Part shown: positions 26,255-35,079 of the stretch, in pieces | How positions within the stretch are numbered: the first letter of the stretch is position 1 | How the letters are laid out: every line of letters begins with the position of its first letter | Origin: JALQTD01 sp965656785 | GTDB lineage: Bacteria; Bacteroidota; Bacteroidia; Flavobacteriales_D; Sanyastnellaceae | Reading direction: 5' to 3' | NCBI GenBank assembly: GCA_965656785.1 | Contig: CBFHLY010000014.1 | Coordinates: 16,064-80,063, forward strand | Length of the DNA: 64,000 nucleotides | Notes under the pieces: model-generated | The model's input: the letters and a program-made list of their open reading frames with translations, nothing else | Databases searched by the model: none | Told to the model about the DNA's origin: nothing | Made by a program: the position numbers and the translations under genes

Positions 26255-27951
26255 AATTGAATGCGGGTTGGTTGATGGCGATTGCGCTGTTGGCGTGGGG
26301 TTGCGGCGGGAGCCGGGACTTGGCGGAGTTGCCGCCGTACCCGGAGGCATTCCAGCGCGCGTGGTTTGATGCGCAGCGCGATTTGGCCAAAGGCGATGCC
26401 GAAGCGGCCTACAGCGAGCTGTCGAGCTGCGCATTGCTCGAGCCCGAAGAGCCGGCGATTCCGTTCCAAATGGGCAAGCTGGACTACGAGGCCGAGCGGT
26501 ATTCGACCGCGCTCGTGCACTTCAATCGCGCCATCGATTTGGGCTTGGAGGACCCGTGGGCTCGGCATTATCGCGCCTTGACGTTGCTGGCGTTGGGCGA
26601 CGAAAAGGGGGCGCAAAAGGACGTCATCGGTTTGGTGGAGGCGCGGCGGGGCGACATCGACTACGCACTGGATTGGGTGGAGCGGTGCACGGGGAAGGGA
26701 GCGCGGAATTTGGCCGTGGCGGTGTGCGACGCGTTCGAAGCAGCAGCAGCGTCTGACCCCGAGATCTCGCAGGAACGGCTGAGCATCCTGAGCGCGACGG
26801 CGACGCCCGAACGCATTCGGAAGGAACTCGAACGGATGGTGTCCACTTTTCCCGACATCGTGGAGTTCCGCGTGTACTACGCCTCCTTCCTCGAAGAGCA
26901 AGGAGACCCTTACGCCGCCTTCGACGTGCTGAAAGCTGCCGAGGCCATCGACCCATACAACGGGCGCGTCCAGTATGCGTTGGGCATGTGGTACGTGGAC
27001 CAACACAACGACAAGCTGCTGGTGGAGCACTTCACGCGGGCATTCGCATCGGACGACGTGACGTTGAGCGAGCAGCTGAATGTGCTGAGCCATTACCAGG
27101 AACGGCTGTACAGCCCGGTGATTTCGGCCCCGTTGCGGCCGTTGCTCAAAGCCGCTTTGGAAGCGAACGGTCGGGAGGCAGCGTTGTACTTGCTCGCGGC
27201 GGAAGTGGCCGTGGCGGACGACGATTTGGAGACGGCTCGATCGTACACCCGACAAGCCGTGGACATGCAGCCGCATCGGGTGGAGGCGTGGCGGCGGCTT
27301 GTGTCGTTCGATGCGGTGATGGGGGATTGGGAGGGCTTGGAGCGGGATGCCGAGGCGGCCGTGAAGCGGTTTCCTGTGGACCCCGAGCTGCTTTTGCATG
27401 CGGGCATGGCTGCGAAAGCGCTCGGGCATGCGGACGTGGCGGTGGAGCGGTGTTTGGAGGCGCAGGCGAATTTGGTGTTCCACAACCCGGACTTGAGGTT
27501 TCGGATTCATTTGAACTTGGGCGACGCGCTGAATGCGGCGGGGCGGCCGTTGGAAGCTGCGAAGACGTACGATGTGCTGCTGGAAATGGCGCCCAACGAT
27601 GCCACGATTTGGAACAACCAGGCCTGGTATTTTGCGCAAGCCGGGGCGGAATTGGACCGCGCCTTGACGGCGATCCAGCGCGCGGTTGAAATCGAACCTG
27701 GCGTGGCCATCTTCGAGGATACGTATGCTTGGGTGCTGCACATGCGCGGTGAACATGCGGGGGCGGTGGAGTGGATGGAGCGTGCGTTGGAATCGGACTC
27801 GAATGGCGGCAGTGCCGGAATGTGGGAAAACGCCGGGGACATTTACCGGGCCGCGGGGGATGAAGCGAAGGCGCGTGAAGCGTACGAACGGGCGTTGGAG
27901 CGCGGGGCGGAGGCCGAGCGGATTCAACGCAAAATGAACGGCGCGTCATGA
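26251..27951 (+). CDS. TPR-repeat lipoprotein
   Basis: 566 residues, lipoprotein signal (IALLAWGCGG, Cys18). The rest is a chain of tetratricopeptide repeats, clearest at both ends (YSELSSCALLEPEEPAIPF and AREAYERALERGAEAERIQ). Family function unknown; such proteins act as scaffolds in the envelope. It overlaps genes on both sides by ATGA, and the following DUF4292 lipoprotein is its usual neighbour in Bacteroidota as far as I recall. Confidence 0.85.
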   Translation: MKLNAGWLMAIALLAWGCGGSRDLAELPPYPEAFQRAWFDAQRDLAKGDAEAAYSELSSCALLEPEEPAIPFQMGKLDYEAERYSTALVHFNRAIDLGLEDPWARHYRALTLLALGDEKGAQKDVIGLVEARRGDIDYALDWVERCTGKGARNLAVAVCDAFEAAAASDPEISQERLSILSATATPERIRKELERMVSTFPDIVEFRVYYASFLEEQGDPYAAFDVLKAAEAIDPYNGRVQYALGMWYVDQHNDKLLVEHFTRAFASDDVTLSEQLNVLSHYQERLYSPVISAPLRPLLKAALEANGREAALYLLAAEVAVADDDLETARSYTRQAVDMQPHRVEAWRRLVSFDAVMGDWEGLERDAEAAVKRFPVDPELLLHAGMAAKALGHADVAVERCLEAQANLVFHNPDLRFRIHLNLGDALNAAGRPLEAAKTYDVLLEMAPNDATIWNNQAWYFAQAGAELDRALTAIQRAVEIEPGVAIFEDTYAWVLHMRGEHAGAVEWMERALESDSNGGSAGMWENAGDIYRAAGDEAKAREAYERALERGAEAERIQRKMNGAS

Positions 27952-28847
27952 TGCGATGGGCGGCGCTCGTGTTGGTGGTGGTTGCGGCGGCGGGGTGCTC
28001 GAATGCCCGGCGTTTGGCAAATGGCAAGCCGCTGAAGAACCAAAGCCCGAACGCCATCCTGACGCAGTACGGCGCCACGGCGATGGAGTGGGATTGGCTG
28101 GCGATGAAGCTGGATGCGGAGGTGGAATCGGAGCAACGGGACGGGTCGTTCAGCGCGACGGTGCGGATGGCGCGGGACAGCGTGATTTGGGTCAGCATCA
28201 GCCCCGCCCTCGGGGTGGAAGTCGCGCGGTTGAAGCTCACGCCCGATAGTGCTTTCCTCATCAGCAAGGTGCCGAACAACCGCTTTCACTACGCCGGGGA
28301 TTACGCCGCGGTGTCGGATTGGCTCGATACGCCCATCGGGTTCAGCGATTTGCAGGACGTGCTGGTGGGGCGGCCGATGGGGTTGGATTTGGCCAATGAC
28401 AAGTTCATCAGCCGCATCGACGGACGCGAGTACGTGCTGATTTCCAAGTACAAACGCCGCACGAAACGCGTCATCGGCCTCGACGACAAGGACCTCGCCC
28501 CGGACGATTCCCTGACCATTCAGCTCAACGACCGCGCCTATGAACGCGTGCGCGAACGGGCGGACGAAGACGACCTGCTCGTGAAGCGGCACTGGTTCGA
28601 TGGCCTGAGCTTCGACCCCGTGCGCGATGTGTTCGATGACCTGTATTACCAGCGGTTCGTGACCATCACGCGGAGCGATTTCAACACCACGGACGGCGGG
28701 CGGTTGCCCGGCCAAATCGAAGTCCTCATCGAAACCCCGCAAGGCGTGTTCACCGTTCGGCTCGACGTCGGCCGGACCCGCCTCAACAAGGCGTACGATT
28801 TCCCCTTCGAAGTCCCCGATGAACTCGAGCGCCGTGATTCGTTCTAA
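27948..28847 (+). CDS. DUF4292 lipoprotein
   Basis: 299 residues with lipobox VVVAAAGCSN. The mature part matches the DUF4292 pattern: an early beta-rich lipocalin-like region (SVIWVSISPALGVEVARLKLTPDSAFLI) and a later segment (YYQRFVTITRSDFN). The function is not known; the fold recalls LolA/LolB lipoprotein carriers, which is inference only. It overlaps the TPR gene by four bases and the EnvC-like gene by 29 bases. Confidence 0.8.
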   Translation: MMRWAALVLVVVAAAGCSNARRLANGKPLKNQSPNAILTQYGATAMEWDWLAMKLDAEVESEQRDGSFSATVRMARDSVIWVSISPALGVEVARLKLTPDSAFLISKVPNNRFHYAGDYAAVSDWLDTPIGFSDLQDVLVGRPMGLDLANDKFISRIDGREYVLISKYKRRTKRVIGLDDKDLAPDDSLTIQLNDRAYERVRERADEDDLLVKRHWFDGLSFDPVRDVFDDLYYQRFVTITRSDFNTTDGGRLPGQIEVLIETPQGVFTVRLDVGRTRLNKAYDFPFEVPDELERRDSF

Positions 28848-30036
28848 GCTGATTTTGTTCGGGATGTTGCTCGCGTTGGCGGGTCAAGGTTTGGCCCAAA
28901 GCAAAGCAGATCTGCAACGCCAGCGCGACGAAATCGCCGCTCAACTCGCGAACACCGAACGGCTCCTCGGTCAAGCCCGCGAAAACAGATCCAACGCCGT
29001 CTCCGAGCTGCAACTCGTCGACCAAGTCATCGCAAAACGGGAAGCCCTCATTCGCAAATACCGCGAAGCGTTGCGCCAAAACGAGCGCGCGCTGAACGGC
29101 ACCGACAGCGAAATTCGGTCACTCGAGGGCCACATCGCCGCCCTGCGCGATGAATATGCCCGCATGGTGCAACAGGCCTACCGCATGAAGCTCGCAGAAA
29201 ACCCCATGCTCTACCTCTTTGCCGCCGAATCCTTCAGCCAAGCGGTCCTGCGTTTCCAGTTGCTTCAATCCTACGCGGAATTGCGCAAAGCCCAAGTCAC
29301 GGAGATTCAATCCGCTCAGGAAGACCTCACGGCCAAACGCACCACGCTCGAAGAAGAGCGCCGAACAACCCAACAACTGCTCGACGGCATCGCGGCGGAA
29401 CGGGAGCAGCTGAATGCGGACCGGGCCGAGCGGGAGCGCATCGTCAAGTCCTTGAAAAGCGAGGAAGAACGGCTTCGCCGAGAACAGCGCCAAGCCGCCG
29501 CGGAACGCGATCGCCTGAACGCCGAAATCCGGCGGCTCATCGAAGCCGAACTCGCCGCAGAACGCGCCTCCTCCGCGGGCGAATACGCGCTGACGCCCGC
29601 GGGCAAAATCGTTTCTGAAGCCTTCGAGCGGAACAAATCGACCTTACCCTGGCCCGTGATGCGCGGGGTGATGACGGGGCGGTTTGGCCGGCAAAACCAC
29701 CCCACCCTTCCTGGCATCACCATCGACAACAACGGCATCGACATCACCACCGATGCGGGCGCTCCGGCCACGGCGATCTTCGACGGCCGCGTAACCAGCG
29801 TGTTCGACATTCCCGGATCGGGCGCCACCATCATCGTTTCGCACGGAGCCTACCGGACCGTTTACAGCAACCTCACCGAAGTCACCGTTTCGAAGGGGCA
29901 AGAAATCACCCGCGGCTCCACACTGGGCAAGGTGCGTTCGGTGGGCGGATCGAGCGTCTTGCACTTCGAGGTTTGGAAAATCCAAGGGAACGAAAAATCC
30001 CCCGTTGACCCTTCGGCGTGGCTCGTCCGCGGTTGA
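28819..30036 (+). CDS. EnvC-like murein hydrolase activator (degenerate M23)
   Basis: 405 residues. Signal peptide (LILFGMLLALAGQGLAQ), long coiled coil (about 28-265) and C-terminal LytM/M23 domain (about 300-400). Zinc ligands are incomplete: NNGIDIT has Asn where the first His is expected, and VLHFEV lacks the first His of HxH. This is the EnvC state, in which the domain activates amidases and does not cut itself. No amidase gene is in the window. ATG at 28819 was chosen for the signal peptide, although it overlaps the previous gene by 29 bases. Confidence 0.88.
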   Translation: MNSSAVIRSKLILFGMLLALAGQGLAQSKADLQRQRDEIAAQLANTERLLGQARENRSNAVSELQLVDQVIAKREALIRKYREALRQNERALNGTDSEIRSLEGHIAALRDEYARMVQQAYRMKLAENPMLYLFAAESFSQAVLRFQLLQSYAELRKAQVTEIQSAQEDLTAKRTTLEEERRTTQQLLDGIAAEREQLNADRAERERIVKSLKSEEERLRREQRQAAAERDRLNAEIRRLIEAELAAERASSAGEYALTPAGKIVSEAFERNKSTLPWPVMRGVMTGRFGRQNHPTLPGITIDNNGIDITTDAGAPATAIFDGRVTSVFDIPGSGATIIVSHGAYRTVYSNLTEVTVSKGQEITRGSTLGKVRSVGGSSVLHFEVWKIQGNEKSPVDPSAWLVRG

Positions 30037-30092
30037 TTCCCCCATTTGCGGTATTGCCCTCCCTCCCATTCGAAACGAACTTGTGGCCTCCC

Positions 30093-32156
30093 ATGAAATA
30101 CGCGCTCGTCGGAAACCCCAATTGCGGCAAAACCACGCTGTTCAACCGCCTGACCGGATCCCGCGGAAAGGTCGGCAACATGCCGGGTGTGACGGTTTCG
30201 TCCAGCTCCGCGACGATCCGATTCGATGCTTCCGACGCGCTCATCGACCTGCCCGGAACCTACAGCCTGCACGCCACGGCTCCCGACGAGCAAGTCACCC
30301 AAAACGTGCTGCTCAACCCCGCGCACCCCGAGCGACCGGACGCCGTGCTCGCCGTGGTGGACGGTGCACAGCTCCGCAGCGGGCTGTTCCTCGTGCACCA
30401 GGTCATGGAGTGGGGATTTCCGACCTTGCTCGTCATCAACCGAACGAACGACGCCCGTTTCGATTCACAGGCCTTGGCTCGCGGATTGGGGATTCCGGTG
30501 TTGGTGACGGATGCGTTGAATGGCGATGCGCGGGCGTTTTGGAACGACGTGAAGGCCACTGCTCCCGGCGTGGCGCGGCTTGCTCCCGTGGGGGGTGGGC
30601 CGATCCAAGGCTGGGCCGAAGCGGTGCAGCGGGTGTGCACGGTGGTGGGCTTGGACGCCGCGCGCGCGGGCTTCCTGTTGCGGCGGAGCGACGTGCCGAC
30701 GTGGATGTCCCGTGAAGGCCAAACCGTGATCCACGAAGCCCGCAACCTGCTGCTCAACGAAGACGGCAGCCCCGCCTCCCCCGCCGCCCTGCAATTGCAT
30801 GAAGTCGGCGCCCGCATGGCCCTTCTTCGTCCGCTCGTCCCGGACACGCCCCAACAGACCGATGCGCAGGCAGCTTCCCGTACCACCCGCGTGGACGCCA
30901 TCCTGACCCATCCCGTTTGGGGCCACGCCATCGTCGCGCTGGTGTTCTTCGGCATTTTCCAAGCCGTTTACGCGTGGGCCGCTTGGCCGATGGACGCCGT
31001 CGACGCCCTGTTCTCGCGGGGAATGCAATGGGCGGGGGAACGCCTGCCGGACACGTGGTGGCGCAGCTTGTTGGTGGACGGCTTGTTCGCAGGCATTGCG
31101 GGCATCGTCGTGTTTGTGCCCCAAATCATGATCCTCTTCGGCCTCACAGCCATCCTCGAATCGACGGGTTACATGGCACGCGTGGGCTTCCTCGGCGACC
31201 GCTTCTTGCAACGGCTTGGACTGACCGGGCGATCCCTCGTTCCCCTCGTCAGCGGCATGGCCTGCGCGGTTCCCGCGGTGTTGGCTGCCCGTTCCATTCC
31301 CGGCAAGCGAGAGCGGCTGCTGACGATCCTTGTCACTCCGCTGATGACGTGCAGCGCGCGCCTTCCCGTCTACGCTTTCCTCATTGCGTTCATCGTACCG
31401 GACCAAACCGTAGCCGGAATCTTCAACCTGCAAGGCCTGTTCCTCTTCAGCTTGTACGTCGTGAGTTCATTGGCCGCGCTCGCCTTGGCCGCACTGCTGC
31501 ACCGCACCCTGCCGAAACGCAATGAAGGCGGATTCACCTTGGAATGGCCGGTCTACCGCTGGCCACAATGGACCTCGGTCCTGCGCGAAATGGTGAGCAA
31601 GGGCTGGACCTTCGTTCACTCCGCTGGCCGCGTCATCCTCGTCGTTTCCCTCGTTCTTTGGGTGCTGGGGCGCTTCGGTCCATCGGAAGAAATGGCCGCT
31701 GCGCGCGCCGTTGAAGGCACCCCAGCGGAGCAGGAAGCGGCGTTGATGGAAGCGTCTTGGATGGGCCAAATCGGTGCCTTCATCGAACCCGCCGTTCGCC
31801 CCCTCGGCTACGACGGCCGCCTCGGCATCGCCATCCTGACTTCATTCGCCGCCCGCGAAGTCTTCGTCGGCACCCTTAGCACGCTCTACCCCACGCCCGG
31901 AAGCGAATACGGCAGCATCACGGCCCTGCAATCCCGGCTGTCCACCGAAGTCCACCCCCGAACCGGCAAGCCCCTGCTGAACGTCGCTTCCGCGGCCTCC
32001 CTGATCGTCTTCTACCTCTTCGCGATGCAATGCATGAGCACGGTGGCCATCGTTCAACGGGAATTGAAATCGTGGACCTGGGCGCTGGGACAGGCCATCG
32101 GCTTTTCGGCTTTTGCGTACTTCGCTGCGTTCGTTGTTTACCAGCTCCTCAGCTGA
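30093..32156 (+). CDS. feoB: Ferrous iron transporter FeoB
   Basis: Inner-membrane Fe(II) uptake protein with an N-terminal GTPase, 687 residues from ATG 30093. G1 GNPNCGKTTLFN, G2 region PGVTV, G3 DLPGTYSL. G4 reads NRTN, with Asn replacing the Asp of NxxD that gives guanine specificity. Two Gate repeats hold the conserved Cys motifs GMACAVPAV and MTCSARLPVYAF. The C-terminal helices end in VVYQLLS. feoA is not upstream but tail to tail, overlapping by 8 bases. No clear promoter was seen in the 56 bases before the gene. Confidence 0.95.
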   Translation: MKYALVGNPNCGKTTLFNRLTGSRGKVGNMPGVTVSSSSATIRFDASDALIDLPGTYSLHATAPDEQVTQNVLLNPAHPERPDAVLAVVDGAQLRSGLFLVHQVMEWGFPTLLVINRTNDARFDSQALARGLGIPVLVTDALNGDARAFWNDVKATAPGVARLAPVGGGPIQGWAEAVQRVCTVVGLDAARAGFLLRRSDVPTWMSREGQTVIHEARNLLLNEDGSPASPAALQLHEVGARMALLRPLVPDTPQQTDAQAASRTTRVDAILTHPVWGHAIVALVFFGIFQAVYAWAAWPMDAVDALFSRGMQWAGERLPDTWWRSLLVDGLFAGIAGIVVFVPQIMILFGLTAILESTGYMARVGFLGDRFLQRLGLTGRSLVPLVSGMACAVPAVLAARSIPGKRERLLTILVTPLMTCSARLPVYAFLIAFIVPDQTVAGIFNLQGLFLFSLYVVSSLAALALAALLHRTLPKRNEGGFTLEWPVYRWPQWTSVLREMVSKGWTFVHSAGRVILVVSLVLWVLGRFGPSEEMAAARAVEGTPAEQEAALMEASWMGQIGAFIEPAVRPLGYDGRLGIAILTSFAAREVFVGTLSTLYPTPGSEYGSITALQSRLSTEVHPRTGKPLLNVASAASLIVFYLFAMQCMSTVAIVQRELKSWTWALGQAIGFSAFAYFAAFVVYQLLS

Positions 32157-32433
32157 CACGGGTCACCGAAGCGACCACCGGTTCTGCGCGTTCGACCACA
32201 TCAACACCACCGACCCGAACCCAAAGCTCGTTGGCCGCTTCTCGGCGCAACGCGAGTTTCCTGCCGCAAGAAAAAATCGCCATCGGACCTCGCCCTGGTG
32301 TGATGTGTGCCACTTCCACCCGCTCACCGATTCCACAGCCCATCTCAATCAAGGCCAACACCATTTCTGGACGATTCACCCGCTCTATGGTGCCGTGTTG
32401 CATCGGCTTCATCTCGCTCAAGCGCACTAACAT
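32149..32433 (-). CDS. feoA: FeoA-domain protein
   Basis: Small cytosolic SH3-like partner of FeoB, 94 residues from ATG 32433. FeoA features: the opening LVRLSEMKPMQHGTIERV, the LIEMGCGIGERVEV middle and PMAIFSCGRKLALRREAANELWV near the end. A longer frame (12 more codons) is possible but would run across the promoter-like element. Convergent with feoB, with overlapping 3' ends, so the two are separate transcription units here, unlike the usual feoAB operon. Confidence 0.88.
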   Translation of the reverse strand: MLVRLSEMKPMQHGTIERVNRPEMVLALIEMGCGIGERVEVAHITPGRGPMAIFSCGRKLALRREAANELWVRVGGVDVVERAEPVVASVTRVS

Positions 32434-32450
32434 GGTCCAAAAATAGGACC
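32434..32450 (-). promoter_or_regulatory. feoA -7 element inside a GGTCC/GGACC palindrome
   Basis: TATTTTTG on the minus strand (32445-32438) matches TAnnTTTG and ends four bases before the feoA ATG. It is flanked by the inverted repeat GGTCC (32434-32438) and GGACC (32446-32450). A repressor bound here would cover the -7 element. Confidence 0.45.
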
Positions 32451-32640
32451 GATTCCCTGTCCGGGACATCGCGCAAATCAGGTATTTCCGGTATCATCTT
32501 CCGCTCGATGATATCCGAAATCAGTTGAAATCATGGATGAAAAAGTGCCAATCATGAGGCGGCACAAAATTTATCCTATATCTGTTTGAGTTTTGACTTA
32601 TTTTAGTTTGTCGCTTTTATCTCCGCTTTCGACTACCACA
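32451..32640. other. AT-rich intergenic region
   Basis: About 190 bases, much richer in A and T than the rest of the window. It is the divergent control region for feoA and the repeat protein. I see no clean TAnnTTTG for the right-hand gene; TATATCTG and TAGTTTGT are only partial matches. No RNA gene recognised. Confidence 0.5.
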
Positions 32641-35028
32641 ATGCAGCTTTTCAACACCACTCGATTCGCAACGTCCGTTTGCATTTTATTCTCGGCACTT
32701 GGCTTTTCTACCACTTTTTGGGCCCAACCATCCAGCGGTCCCGTGCCTGGAGAGGTCTACGTTACTTGTTCCTCGGTTGGGAATCCATTGGACCCCAATA
32801 ACGACGGATACATCACAACGTCTGGAGTCGCCTTTTCTGCAGCCCTTACCGACGAAAGTGAAGAGTTCGAAGGGGAAGGGTGGAATGTGATTTGGCACAA
32901 GGACGCTGAACCTACGAACGACGTCGAAACTGGAGGCAGTTGCGGAGCCACTGAAATCGTGGACAATCCGAACACAAACCAACATGCCGCCTACTTCCGG
33001 ATTGTCGACCCCGACAGCGATCCGACGAACCGCAACGAGCAGCTCATCATCCGGATTCGCATTGCACAAAACCCAACGGGCGCTTACGGGTACTCTGTAC
33101 TCATCGACACCGATGAGAAAATCGGAGCCGCGGATCCCAATGCGGTGTCGGGCAATCCAGGCTTCGAATTGGAAGCCATTTGGGCCTCTGGCGGAGGCAA
33201 TTCCGGTGTGAGCTTAGTGAACGTCGATGGAACGACCAATGGAACTGAATTGGCACACTACAACCAAGGGGTTCACAATCAACGATCCTACGCGAAGTAC
33301 ACGAATTGCCCTGGGGATGACCCCGTCTTCATCGATTACTATGTCGAGTTGAGCACGTTCCCTGCAGGAGTCACCGCTTCATCGCCTTTGCGCCTTGTTT
33401 TCGCTACGGCCTCGTCTCCCAGTTCGGCGCTCGGGGGCTCAGCGAGCGACATCGGAGGCCTCAATGACCTCACAAATGCCGACGACGATGCGGCCTTCAC
33501 AACCCTGATCGAGGGCACTCCAATAGCTTCGTTGTCAACAGGTTACTTGCCAGCCGCCGATTGCATGGACGCCACTGCCTGCAACTATGACGCGAGCGCC
33601 ACCACGAATTCGGGCTGCCAATACCCGACCACTTGGTACGCCGACGCTGATGGAGACGGAGCGGGCGATCCCAACACCACCCAGTCTGCTTGCACCCAAC
33701 CCGCAGGATATGTCGATGTAGCAGGCGATACCTGCCCGACCGACGTCAACAAAACCGCGCCCGGAGCTTGCGGATGCGGAACCGCGGACACCGATGCCGA
33801 TGCCGACGGAATTGCCGACTGCAACGACAACTGCACCGACACCGACGCTTGCAACTTCGACGATGCCGGAAATGGATCCTGCACCTTTGCAACCACCTGG
33901 TACGCCGACACCGACAACGACGGCGCTGGGGATGCGGCCACGACCCAGTCCGCTTGCACGCAGCCCGCTGGCTACGTTGCCGTAGCGGGCGATACCTGCC
34001 CGACCGACGTCAACAAAACCGCGCCCGGAGCTTGCGGATGCGGAACCGCGGACACCGATGCCGATGCCGACGGAATTGCCGACTGCAACGACAACTGCAC
34101 CGACACCGACGCTTGCAACTTCGACGATGCCGGCAATGCATCCTGCACCTTCGCCACAACCTGGTACGCCGACACCGATGGTGACGGTTTGGGCGATGCA
34201 TCCGACTCCCAATCTGCATGCGTCGCACCGAATGGCTACGTCAACGATGATGCGGATTTGTGCGACGACAACACCGCATGCAACTACGATGCCGGTACAG
34301 TTTCGAACGCCGCGTGTGAGTACCCCTCAACCTGGTATGAGGACACCGACCTGGACGGGCTCGGTGATCCTGGCTCAAGCCAATCAGCATGCACAGCACC
34401 TGAAGGATACGTAAGCAATAACACGGACAATTGCGACGATTTGTCTGCAAGCAACTACAGCGAAGAAAGCAACCCCAGTTGCGCATATCCACCTTCGAAT
34501 TTGGAGGCCGATTTGTTCTTCTGCAATGATGCCGATGATTTCCTCATCGATCTGGACACCCTGCACTCGTTCTCGGGAGTCACGGGTTACGTGCTGACCA
34601 CTGATTTTGATGGACCCCATGCCTCAGCGACTTTGAATGGCACTGAGCTGACCATGAGCTTCAGCGAATCCGGTGAAGGAGTGGACACCTTGGTCGTTAC
34701 CGCAGCGTTGGGAGGCTCATCCGAACAAATCAAACTCCGGGTCGAAGTCGCTAGCGGCCCAAACCGATTGCCGAGCCTCGCGACCGATCCAGCCTCTTCT
34801 CCAAAAGCACCTGATGGAGCAATGATGTTCCAATTCGATCATCAATATGATCAACCAGTGCTCATCCATTTCAGTCCTTCAGGCCAAATGCACACCGTCA
34901 ACAACATGGTTGTTCTGCCCATGGGGGAATACCACCTCATTGGCTACACGAATGCCAAAGGATGTCATTCGACTGAACCGGTTCCGTTGCGTGTGGTCAT
35001 CCCGTGTGTGCGTTGCGAACATGATTGA
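32641..35028 (+). CDS. Secreted Cys-rich repeat protein (TSP3-like)
   Basis: 795 residues from ATG 32641, with a signal peptide ending near FWAQ. The N-terminal part (about 25-300) is a beta-rich domain of unknown type. Residues about 300-615 are repeats of an Asp-rich calcium-binding kind: YADxDxDGxGD units alternate with the C-x-D-x-x-A-C-N-Y-D motif (DCMDATACNYDAS, CTDTDACNFDDAG, CDDNTACNYDAG). Two units are near-identical at DNA level (33724-34133). The tail (about 620-795) is another beta domain ending CVRCEHD; no standard T9SS tail is seen. Base composition is visibly lower in GC than neighbours. Probably a surface or secreted structural/adhesion protein. Confidence 0.78.
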   Translation: MQLFNTTRFATSVCILFSALGFSTTFWAQPSSGPVPGEVYVTCSSVGNPLDPNNDGYITTSGVAFSAALTDESEEFEGEGWNVIWHKDAEPTNDVETGGSCGATEIVDNPNTNQHAAYFRIVDPDSDPTNRNEQLIIRIRIAQNPTGAYGYSVLIDTDEKIGAADPNAVSGNPGFELEAIWASGGGNSGVSLVNVDGTTNGTELAHYNQGVHNQRSYAKYTNCPGDDPVFIDYYVELSTFPAGVTASSPLRLVFATASSPSSALGGSASDIGGLNDLTNADDDAAFTTLIEGTPIASLSTGYLPAADCMDATACNYDASATTNSGCQYPTTWYADADGDGAGDPNTTQSACTQPAGYVDVAGDTCPTDVNKTAPGACGCGTADTDADADGIADCNDNCTDTDACNFDDAGNGSCTFATTWYADTDNDGAGDAATTQSACTQPAGYVAVAGDTCPTDVNKTAPGACGCGTADTDADADGIADCNDNCTDTDACNFDDAGNASCTFATTWYADTDGDGLGDASDSQSACVAPNGYVNDDADLCDDNTACNYDAGTVSNAACEYPSTWYEDTDLDGLGDPGSSQSACTAPEGYVSNNTDNCDDLSASNYSEESNPSCAYPPSNLEADLFFCNDADDFLIDLDTLHSFSGVTGYVLTTDFDGPHASATLNGTELTMSFSESGEGVDTLVVTAALGGSSEQIKLRVEVASGPNRLPSLATDPASSPKAPDGAMMFQFDHQYDQPVLIHFSPSGQMHTVNNMVVLPMGEYHLIGYTNAKGCHSTEPVPLRVVIPCVRCEHD
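33724..34133 (+). repeat. Two identical 146-bp blocks, 264-bp period
   Basis: 33724-33869 is repeated without a visible change at 33988-34133, inside the repeat protein gene. The period of 264 bases (88 codons) keeps frame. Flanking parts of the unit have diverged, so the identical core points to a recent duplication or conversion. Confidence 0.9.
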
Positions 35029-35079
35029 CCAAGCTCTCAATTCTGAAGGGTCACAAAACGAGAACGCTCACGCATTTCT

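Noticed and set aside
33540..34450. Possible CRISPR-like or satellite array
   Set aside because: The repeats keep a reading frame, have an 88-codon period and encode Asp/Cys-rich units in one protein, so they are protein repeats.
32480..35030. Horizontal transfer island
   Set aside because: GC is lower, but there are no mobility genes, tRNA junction or direct repeats around it, and repeat-rich secreted proteins often deviate in composition.
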